A stretch of 11,155 bases of DNA from JBDNFP01 sp041689775 (GTDB taxonomy: Bacteria; Bacteroidota; Bacteroidia; Cytophagales; Spirosomataceae), in assembly GCA_041689775.1 (NCBI GenBank), contig JBDNFP010000441.1, forward strand, positions 1-11,155. The letters are read 5' to 3'. Positions 5,339-11,155 of this stretch are shown here, in pieces. The notes beneath the pieces are model-generated. The model did no database searches, had not been told where the DNA came from, and saw only the letters and a program-made list of their open reading frames with translations. Within the stretch, counting starts at the first letter, position 1; each line of letters opens with the position of its first letter. A program made the translations under genes and the position numbers.

Positions 5339-7723
5339 TTAGTTTTTATTGCCTCCGGTTCCTAGCTTACCAGCTCCGCTTTCTTTCATTTCAGCCTGCA
5401 TCGGGTTAGCACCACGACGGAATTGCTGTTGTTTGTAAATCTGGAAACGGGTTGGTTTTGGAATACGGGGGAAAGAGTTGTTTTCCGTATCGATATCCGC
5501 AACCTCGAAGTAAGGATCCAGGGTCCACTGAACTACTTTCTTCTTGGTAGAGATTACCTTCTGAATGTCTGCATCGTTGAAGCGCCAGATTTCGGCGGGG
5601 AAACGGGCTACAGAATCGGTTCCGTCTTCAAATACCATCTTTATAATAACCGGCATTACCAGGCCACCCTTATTTTTCAGGCTCAGCGTGTAGAAGTTGG
5701 TGTTTGACTGTACCATATCGCGATCTTCGGGCGATAGGCTTGCCAGGTACTGATCATATTTCTGACGGTCAGCGTTGGTTACTTTGAAAGGATCATAGCT
5801 ATTGTAGAAATCAGCCATGGTAGAATCCTTAGCTACCACCGTCTGATCTTTGGTAGCGGTATCACGTATTTTGCTGACCGTATTGGCTTTGCGAGCGGCT
5901 TCCTGACGAGCCAGAGCTTTTTCAATTTCTGGGTTTTGGGTATCTACCTCAAATTTCTCTACGCTTACGATATCTTGGTCAACGGGTTGAACGCCGTAGA
6001 ACCATCCCTTCCAGAACCAATCCAGGTCAACGCCGGAGGCATCTTCCATGGTACGGAAGAAATCAGCCGGGGTAGGGCTTTTGAAGCGCCACCGGGTAGA
6101 ATACTCCTTGAAAGCGTAGTCAAATAGCTCACGGCCCATGATCGTCTCACGCAGGATATTTAGTCCAGCTGCGGGCTTAGCGTACGCATTGGGTCCCAAA
6201 CCAATCACGTTGTCAGATGACGTCATGATCGGAGAAAGTACAGCTTTTTCGGAAGCCATGTAGTCGGTGATCGACTGCGCTTCTCCGCGGCGGGTTGGGT
6301 AGTTGTAGTCCCAATCTTTCTCGGCAAGGTACTGGCAGAAAGTATTCAATCCCTCGTCCATCCAAGTCCACTGACGCTCGTCAGAGTTTACGATCATGGG
6401 GAAAAAGTTGTGTCCTACTTCGTGGATAATTACTCCGATCATACCGTACTTTACCTGCTCGCTGTATGTGCCATCTTCTTCCGGGCGACCGCCGTTAAAT
6501 GAGATCATCGGGTACTCCATACCTCCACCGGCGGTAGCGTGGCAAGAGATAGCAACCGGGTAGGGATATTCAAACGTACGGTCACCGTAAGATTTAAGCG
6601 TATGCTCCACGGCACGGGTTGAGTACTGCTCCCAGAGTGGGTTACCTTCTTTGGGGTAGTACGACATCGACCAGATCTTCCGGCCGTTGTTGTACACATC
6701 AGTCTGCATAGCATCCCAGATAAACTTCCGGCTGCTGGCAAAAGCAAAGTCACGTACGTTGTCGGCTTTATACACCCAAGTTTTTTTACCGGTAGGCTTT
6801 GTTTTTTCATTAGCAGCGGCCTCTTCCTGGCTCACGATAATCACGGGAGTTTTTGAAGTTTCTCCTTGCTTCAAACGATTTTTCTGGTCGGTAGTAAGTA
6901 CTTGAGCGTAGTTTTGACACTCACCAGAGGCCGCTACAATGTGATCGTCGGGTACGGTAATGGCTACCTTATAATTTCCGAAAATCAAAGAGAACTCCCC
7001 TTGACCAAGGAACTGCTTGTGCTGCCACCCGTTTACGTCGTCGTAAGGTGCCAGGCGCGGGAACCAATGCGCAATAAAGTAGTTATAGTTTCCATCCTTC
7101 TCAAAGAACTCATAGCCACTACGGCCGTAGTACTCCGTGATGTAGTAGTTCCAGTCTATGCCAAATACCACATTCATTCCGGGCTTCAAGGCTACCGGAA
7201 GGTCGATGCGCATCATGGTACCTTTGATGGTATAAGGGAGTACTTTGCCAGCCTTATCTTTTATCGCTGTAATATTATACCCGTACTCTTTTTCGGGAGT
7301 TAGGTTAGAACCACGGCCGGTATTCATAGATTGCAGCTGCTGAGAACTCATCCCTTTGTCGTTGATTGAACCGGTGCGGGTAAGACCGCCAACGGCATCC
7401 TTTGCGAAGAGATTCTGGTCCAGTTGTAACCACAGATACTTCAATTCATCGGGAGAGTTATTGAAGTAGGTGATTGTTTCGGTGCCAATGATCCGCTGAT
7501 TTACATCGTCAAGTTCTGCTTTGATGTCGTAGTCGGCCCGCTGTTGCCAGTAGTCACGACCGGGAGCGCCGGAAGCAGTACGATAAGTGTTGGGAGTTGG
7601 CAGAGCCGTTCCCAATTGTTCGAAGGTAGTGTTGGCGTTGTAGTTGGAAGGGTTCGAGCTGCGCTGCGCCTGAACACTCCATGCCATAAGGCAGGCCACT
7701 ACCAGTACTAGTACTTTTTTCAT
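5339..7723 (-). CDS. Secreted M1-family zinc metallopeptidase
   Basis: A gluzincin peptidase, probably an aminopeptidase acting outside the cytoplasm. The 794-residue precursor starts with a signal peptide (MKKVLVLVVACLMAW, likely cut after VQA at about residue 19). The N-terminal beta domain runs to about 330. The catalytic domain shows the substrate-recognition motif GGGMEY (399-404) and the zinc site H434-E435-x-x-H438, with third ligand E457 in WMDEGLN, exactly 18 residues after H438. The C-terminal part has a K/E/A-rich linker (about 598-635) and a basic tail, with no obvious type IX secretion tail. The active-site residues are all present, so it should be active. The natural substrate is unknown. 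The HupE-like gene lies 134 bp upstream on the same strand, and a terminator follows directly. Confidence 0.93.
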   Translation of the reverse strand: MKKVLVLVVACLMAWSVQAQRSSNPSNYNANTTFEQLGTALPTPNTYRTASGAPGRDYWQQRADYDIKAELDDVNQRIIGTETITYFNNSPDELKYLWLQLDQNLFAKDAVGGLTRTGSINDKGMSSQQLQSMNTGRGSNLTPEKEYGYNITAIKDKAGKVLPYTIKGTMMRIDLPVALKPGMNVVFGIDWNYYITEYYGRSGYEFFEKDGNYNYFIAHWFPRLAPYDDVNGWQHKQFLGQGEFSLIFGNYKVAITVPDDHIVAASGECQNYAQVLTTDQKNRLKQGETSKTPVIIVSQEEAAANEKTKPTGKKTWVYKADNVRDFAFASSRKFIWDAMQTDVYNNGRKIWSMSYYPKEGNPLWEQYSTRAVEHTLKSYGDRTFEYPYPVAISCHATAGGGMEYPMISFNGGRPEEDGTYSEQVKYGMIGVIIHEVGHNFFPMIVNSDERQWTWMDEGLNTFCQYLAEKDWDYNYPTRRGEAQSITDYMASEKAVLSPIMTSSDNVIGLGPNAYAKPAAGLNILRETIMGRELFDYAFKEYSTRWRFKSPTPADFFRTMEDASGVDLDWFWKGWFYGVQPVDQDIVSVEKFEVDTQNPEIEKALARQEAARKANTVSKIRDTATKDQTVVAKDSTMADFYNSYDPFKVTNADRQKYDQYLASLSPEDRDMVQSNTNFYTLSLKNKGGLVMPVIIKMVFEDGTDSVARFPAEIWRFNDADIQKVISTKKKVVQWTLDPYFEVADIDTENNSFPRIPKPTRFQIYKQQQFRRGANPMQAEMKESGAGKLGTGGNKN

Positions 7724-7857
7724 GAATTGTTGTTGATTTAGATTTGGTGTAAAGGTTAGAGAAATTAATATTTTTGGGAAGTTTTACGTACAATAACCTG
7801 TATACTACCCGATAATGTTTATTCTCGGTGGTGATAATCGGATATTAGTGACTATTT

Positions 7858-8481
7858 CTAAAGACTTAACCCAGACATTAGCTCTCGAAAAAGGTCGTTG
7901 TGGATGATCAGTGAAAGTGCCATGCCCGCGATAACCCCGGAAATGATGTAGTTCCAGGTGCGCTTGGGAAGTCGTGCTATTTCTATCACCACAAAAGCGA
8001 TCGTCAGGAATATCGAAACGATCAGGATTTGTCCGATTTCTAACCCTACATTGAAGGCTAGTAAAGGTTCGAGTATAGTTGACTCCGCTCCCAGGAGCAT
8101 TTGCAGGTAGCTAGAAAACCCTAAACCATGAATGAGACCGAATATAATTGCCAATGGATAACGTAAAGACGATTTGACTTCATGCGTGACTAGTGTGGTT
8201 TTTGGTATCTTGTGAAACATATTCACAATAGCTGTGAATAGAATTGTGATGGGAATCAATAATTCTACAATATCAGATCTAAACGAAATAATCTTTAAGG
8301 TACCGAGGGCGAGACTTGCAGAATGACCTACCGTGAAAGCAGTAACCAGAACAAGTACTTTTTTCCAATCCCTGAGGGTATAGATGACACAAAGCGCAAT
8401 AATGAATAAGATATGATCGTAGCCATTGGGATCGGTAATGTGTTCAAATCCTAACTGGAGGTACGCTTGGAACTCGGTCAT
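7858..8481 (-). CDS. HupE/UreJ-like integral membrane protein
   Basis: Belongs to the HupE/UreJ_2-type family of small polytopic membrane proteins. Relatives near hydrogenase and urease genes are linked to nickel uptake, but the role of the Bacteroidota form is not established. The 207-residue protein has about six membrane segments. Family-typical polar residues lie within or next to them: H14 and D17...D22-H23 (HITDPNGYDHILF), T51-H53 context (TAFTVGHSASL) and H118 (FGLIHGLGFSS), plus the FNVGLEIGQ stretch (143-151). The histidine/aspartate pattern is compatible with metal binding, which is inference. No urease or hydrogenase genes are nearby. It is upstream of the M1 peptidase on the same strand and divergent from the MDR oxidoreductase. 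Confidence 0.85.
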   Translation of the reverse strand: MTEFQAYLQLGFEHITDPNGYDHILFIIALCVIYTLRDWKKVLVLVTAFTVGHSASLALGTLKIISFRSDIVELLIPITILFTAIVNMFHKIPKTTLVTHEVKSSLRYPLAIIFGLIHGLGFSSYLQMLLGAESTILEPLLAFNVGLEIGQILIVSIFLTIAFVVIEIARLPKRTWNYIISGVIAGMALSLIIHNDLFRELMSGLSL

Positions 8482-8553
8482 ATAAAATAAAAGTTAAAGC
8501 ATAAAGTTAGAAAAGAGTTTTACAAGTCGCTATACTCACATTAATTGGCAAAG

Positions 8554-8584
8554 CAAATGTAGCTAATGATCTAATTTTTTCGAA
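8554..8584 (-). promoter_or_regulatory. Bacteroidota-type promoter for the HupE-like gene
   Basis: On the - strand, TTCG (8584-8581) is 19 bp from a perfect TAnnTTTG box, TACATTTG (8561-8554). The -33 box has one mismatch. The leader would be about 65 nt. It overlaps the region used by the divergent promoter of the + strand oxidoreductase. Confidence 0.4.
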
Positions 8585-8591
8585 GAAAAGT

Positions 8592-8599
8592 TAAATTTG
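8592..8599 (+). promoter_or_regulatory. Putative -7 box for the MDR oxidoreductase gene
   Basis: TAAATTTG matches the TAnnTTTG consensus exactly and lies 24 nt before the ATG at 8624. No good TTG box is found 17-23 bp upstream, so the promoter is weak or needs an activator. Confidence 0.35.
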
Positions 8600-8623
8600 T
8601 AATCTCTCACTAATCAACAATTC

Positions 8624-9595
8624 ATGAAAACCATCCTATTTGAAAATGCAGGGAAGCCTCAGGAAGTGCTTCACGTAGCCGAAATACCCATGCCCCAACC
8701 CGCCGCGGGCGAAGCATTGGTGAAAGTACTGGCCAGTCCGGTCAACCCTTCCGACATATCTTTTGTAAATGGTGTATACGGTATTCGTCCTAAACTGCCC
8801 TCGGGCGCGGGCTTCGAAGGGGTTGGTATCGTGGAAGCCGTTGGGGAAGGTGTCCGGCTTCCCGTAGGGGTCCGCGTGAGCTTTAATACCGTTGGGGCTT
8901 GGAGCGAATATGTTATCATTAATCAGCACAGTGCGATGCCCGTACCGGATGCTATTTCTGATGATATTGCCGCCCAGCTGTTTGTAAACCCTTTTACGGC
9001 GTATGCCATGGTAGAGGAGTCGGGTGTGCAGGCAGACGAGTGGATGATGATCACGGCCTGTGGCTCGGCCTACGGGAAGTTGGTGATCCAGCTCTGTAAG
9101 AAAAAAGGGATCAAAACCATCGGAACCGTACGGCACGATGACCTGAACGATGACCTGAAAAAACTGGGCCTAGACGAGGTAGTCAACACCGAAACCGAAA
9201 AGCTACCCAAGCGTGTCTACGAGATCACCAACGGCAAGGGCGTGAAGTGCGTACTGGACTCGGTAGGAGGCCACACCACCGAAGAGGCCATGAAATGCGT
9301 GGCGCAAGGAGGTAAAATGCTGGTATTTGGTTTACTGAGTCAGCAACTTCCCAAAATGGATATTGGTTTGATGATCTTCAAAGGTATTACCATCAAAGGG
9401 TTTTGGCTAAGTGAGTTGATGCGGACCGCCGATACCCAAACCCGGACCGAAATAGCCCAAAACGTGATTAGTTGGTTGGCGAGTGGGGAGGTCTCTTTAC
9501 CCGTGGAGGCAAGCTACGGCCTGGATGATATTGCGAAAGCAGTAGAGCACGCCGACGCGAAAGGGCGTTGGGGGAAAATTCTGGTGAAGCCGTAG
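8624..9595 (+). CDS. Zinc-free medium-chain (MDR) oxidoreductase, quinone/enoyl reductase-like
   Basis: A 323-residue NAD(P)H-dependent reductase of the MDR superfamily. Residues 1-115 form the GroES-like substrate domain with the NPSDI (41-45) and GAGFEGVGIVEAVGEGV (61-77) motifs. Zinc-binding cysteines and histidines of alcohol dehydrogenases are absent. The nucleotide-binding half has ACGSAYGKLVIQLC (145-158), where the usual SAVG turn reads SAYG, and LDSVGG (211-216). The segment QLFVNPFTAYAM (118-129) resembles the 2-enoyl thioester reductase branch (MECR/Etr1) as well as quinone oxidoreductases. R170 after the second strand suggests NADPH. The substrate is unknown. The gene stands alone, divergent from the HupE-like gene and ending at a palindrome shared with the convergent HlyD gene. 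Confidence 0.87.
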   Translation: MKTILFENAGKPQEVLHVAEIPMPQPAAGEALVKVLASPVNPSDISFVNGVYGIRPKLPSGAGFEGVGIVEAVGEGVRLPVGVRVSFNTVGAWSEYVIINQHSAMPVPDAISDDIAAQLFVNPFTAYAMVEESGVQADEWMMITACGSAYGKLVIQLCKKKGIKTIGTVRHDDLNDDLKKLGLDEVVNTETEKLPKRVYEITNGKGVKCVLDSVGGHTTEEAMKCVAQGGKMLVFGLLSQQLPKMDIGLMIFKGITIKGFWLSELMRTADTQTRTEIAQNVISWLASGEVSLPVEASYGLDDIAKAVEHADAKGRWGKILVKP

Positions 9596-9610
9596 GGATA
9601 CTTTTCTATT

Positions 9611-9643
9611 ATACCCGTCAGGTTTTTGAAACCTGACGGGTAT
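9611..9643. terminator. Perfect 15-bp palindromic hairpin between convergent genes
   Basis: ATACCCGTCAGGTTT (9611-9625) and AAACCTGACGGGTAT (9629-9643) pair perfectly around a 3-nt loop. The hairpin starts 15 nt after the oxidoreductase stop and ends 3 nt before the HlyD stop. T runs on either side are poor (ATTGG to the right, weak on the other strand). It could be a bidirectional terminator or one copy of a dispersed REP-like palindrome; the sequence type resembles intergenic palindromes I associate with Cytophagales genomes, which cannot be tested here. Confidence 0.65.
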
Positions 9644-9646
9644 TGG

Positions 9647-10843
9647 TTATTGCTGAACCTTCACCACTTCGACCAATCGCTCGGCTAACCTTCGCTCGGC
9701 GGTAATGATATCAGCGGTTCCTTTCATTCCGTTTCGGTAGGTCAACCCCCGGCCGTAGCGGGTACGCAGCCCCTGCGGCAAATCTACGTAGCCCCAATAG
9801 GCACCGGGCGTAAGGGATAGCTGCGACAAGGTATCCTCCACCATGCCGTACTCCCGGTAGGGATAACCATCTAGTTTTACAAGCACTGACTGCCCCTCGC
9901 GTAATTTGCCCAGATTGGCCTGCGGTACTTTGATTAACCCTTGAAAGCTGCCGCCTTCTGGCTCCACGGTGAGCAGTTCTTGGCCCAAATTCATACTTTG
10001 CTGCTCCTGCCAAGGCGACGAGAATGATACTTTTCCCGCTACCGGAGCGCGCAGAACGTACCGCTGCTGCCAGACTTCCGTACTGCTGCGGAGCGTCCGG
10101 AGCGCCTGCGTAAAGCTACCCCTTTGCTCGGTGATTGCATTATCCAGTTCGAGTAGTTCCTTTTGTTTCGCGGTCTGCGAAGTGTGGTTCTGAATCAGGG
10201 AAGAAGCCAGTTGTTTCAGAGGCATTTCCCGGTTCAGTAACTTCACCTTTTCGCGTTGGTAGTCGAGCAGAGCAATGACCTTATCCTTGTATAGCTTTTC
10301 GTGGATCGTGAACTCGTCCTGAGCCAGGGAATAGTCGCGGCGCTGCAGGTCAAGCTGCTCGGTGAGGGTCTGCTCCATGGCGCTCAGATCCTCGTAATCT
10401 TTCAGCAAGAGTATCCGTTTTTGTAAATAGAAACCCCCATTCAAATAAGATTTTAGCTGGGTAAGTTGCTGGGAAAAGATCTGAAAATCATTTTGCAGTT
10501 CACCCAGCTGACCGTACGATTGGATCGAAAATCGCCGGATCATGGCCCAGTCGTCTTGGTCTAAGGCTTTCCTGAGGCTATTTAATGACTCACTCAGACG
10601 AAGTACCTGCTCAGGATCGGCGGTGCTCTCCGAGTAAGCCAGCGCCTGTCCGGCCGCTATGGTCTGACCGTCCTGCACTAGCAGCCGTGCCAGCCTGCCC
10701 TCAGCCCTGACCACCACCGTACGCGGTGCATTGGTGGCCGTGAGGGTAAAAGAAGTTGCCACCACGTCGGGATAGTGGATCAGCCAGCTGCCTAACCCCA
10801 GCAGGAGGAGTAGCCCCAAAAACAGCATCATCCCCCAATGCAC
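9647..10843 (-). CDS. HlyD-family membrane fusion protein, N-terminus frameshifted
   Basis: A periplasmic adaptor of the HlyD/EmrA type, which links an inner-membrane ABC exporter to an outer-membrane channel. Residues 5-22 are a single membrane anchor, followed by HYPDVV, typical of Bacteroidota bacteriocin/peptide exporter adaptors. Next come the first lipoyl half (about 43-70, with VVVRAEGRL and VQDGQTIAAGQ), a long coiled-coil hairpin rich in Q, L, K and E (about 75-260), the second lipoyl half (VLRAPVAGKVSF, 263-274) and a beta-barrel domain to the end. The intact frame begins at GTG 10843 (or ATG 10831), just before the membrane segment, so the cytoplasmic N-terminus is missing. That part is coded upstream in the same frame but has no start codon. 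No partner ABC transporter lies in the window. Confidence 0.85.
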   Translation of the reverse strand: MHWGMMLFLGLLLLLGLGSWLIHYPDVVATSFTLTATNAPRTVVVRAEGRLARLLVQDGQTIAAGQALAYSESTADPEQVLRLSESLNSLRKALDQDDWAMIRRFSIQSYGQLGELQNDFQIFSQQLTQLKSYLNGGFYLQKRILLLKDYEDLSAMEQTLTEQLDLQRRDYSLAQDEFTIHEKLYKDKVIALLDYQREKVKLLNREMPLKQLASSLIQNHTSQTAKQKELLELDNAITEQRGSFTQALRTLRSSTEVWQQRYVLRAPVAGKVSFSSPWQEQQSMNLGQELLTVEPEGGSFQGLIKVPQANLGKLREGQSVLVKLDGYPYREYGMVEDTLSQLSLTPGAYWGYVDLPQGLRTRYGRGLTYRNGMKGTADIITAERRLAERLVEVVKVQQ

Positions 10844-10934
10844 AAGTCCCGGTGGTGGCTGATTGATGATCTCGTGGACTTCTTCGCTGTGGAGTTCGGG
10901 GAATTTAGCCGTTAGCCGATAGCTTGTTTGTCAT
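10844..10934 (-). pseudogene. Detached 5' end of the HlyD gene
   Basis: Directly upstream of the GTG, the same frame reads FPELHSEEVHEII then NQPPPGLV, matching the cytoplasmic lead of related adaptors. It has no start codon before TGA at 10931-10933. In the next frame ATG 10934 reads MTNKLSANG and meets TAA at 10905-10907. Dropping one T there (near 10907) would give MTNKLSANGKFPELHSEEV, a natural N-terminus. This indicates a 1-nt insertion in the gene or a sequencing error. Confidence 0.75.
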
Positions 10935-11155
10935 TAGTTATTAGAATTTAGCTGTTACAATATGTTCGCCATTTTCAAATGTGAATAGCCTCCATTCTGG
11001 AGATGTTGAGGGCTATTTAAAAAATCATCAGGCTCTATCTTGATAAGTAGTTCAACTTAATTAGTTATTATTGAAAGGACTAAAATTGATATTCAAGTTG
11101 ATTCCAATAGTAGCCATGCACCTATTGACAGCATATAGCAATGAGTCTTTTTCAA
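10935..11155 (-). other. Fragmentary coding-like region at the right edge
   Basis: No convincing complete gene is present. On the - strand three short protein-like pieces occur in different frames. A 30-residue frame enters from the right edge and ends at TAA 11061-11063 (contains NRCMATIGINLNINFSPFNNN in part). A frame without a start reads VELLIKIEPDDFLNSP. A 23-residue stretch, PEWRLFTFENGEHIVTAKF at its end, stops at 10941-10943. The last looks like a natural C-terminus. These may be the broken remains of a gene that preceded the HlyD gene; no family is recognised. Confidence 0.35.

Noticed and set aside
6866..7303. 145-residue + strand open frame inside the M1 peptidase gene
   Set aside because: It lies wholly opposite a well-supported coding region, shows no recognisable motif and has no promoter of its own.
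7724..7857. Terminator after the HupE-like gene
   Set aside because: CCGAT/ATCGG repeats here give only a weak 5-bp stem without a U run, so I could not support a terminator.
8636..9136. 166-residue - strand open frame opposite the MDR oxidoreductase
   Set aside because: It is the complement of a conserved gene, and its sequence is low-information and lacks family motifs.
1..11155. CRISPR array, insertion sequence or novel multi-gene defence system
   Set aside because: No regularly spaced repeats, transposase motifs, or clustered nuclease, helicase or toxin-like genes were seen. The genes are mostly housekeeping or single metabolic units.

Overview
The window looks like chromosomal DNA of a member of the Bacteroidota, most likely a pigmented Cytophagales relative (Spirosoma/Dyadobacter-like). 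The evidence is Bacteroidota-type promoter boxes (TTTG / TAnnTTTG) before several genes, absence of clear Shine-Dalgarno sites, and characteristic families: a CruF-like carotenoid protein, a cobalamin-binding MerR regulator, a secreted M1 peptidase, a HupE/UreJ-like protein and a HlyD-type exporter subunit. I saw no phage, CRISPR array or insertion sequence.

Layout. Positions 1-1268 (+ strand) hold the tail of an unrecognised gene, tadA (tRNA wobble adenosine deaminase) and a Mn-type superoxide dismutase. Next come a tRNA-His (GTG) with its own promoter and terminator, a CruF-like membrane protein starting 14 nt after that terminator, a 47-codon orphan ORF, and a MerR regulator with a CarH/LitR-type cobalamin domain. 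The MerR gene overlaps tail-to-tail with a D-2-hydroxyacid dehydrogenase on the - strand. Upstream of the dehydrogenase lies a 950-bp pseudogene of a YheT-like alpha/beta hydrolase with several independent lesions.

Positions 5284-8481 (- strand) hold an M1 metallopeptidase with a signal peptide, its terminator, and a HupE/UreJ-like membrane protein. A divergent promoter region separates the latter from a zinc-free MDR oxidoreductase on the + strand. That gene ends at a perfect 15-bp palindrome, facing a HlyD-family membrane fusion protein on the - strand whose N-terminus is broken by a frameshift. The last ~220 bases hold only short coding-like pieces in several frames.

Functional links. The most suggestive pair is the CruF-like gene beside the cobalamin-binding MerR, since CarH/LitR proteins control light-dependent carotenoid synthesis in other bacteria. 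The M1 peptidase and HupE-like genes may be co-expressed. Most of the rest is housekeeping (TadA, SOD, tRNA-His). The eroding hydrolase, frameshifted exporter subunit and fragmentary right edge show local gene decay. I found no clear new multi-gene system.
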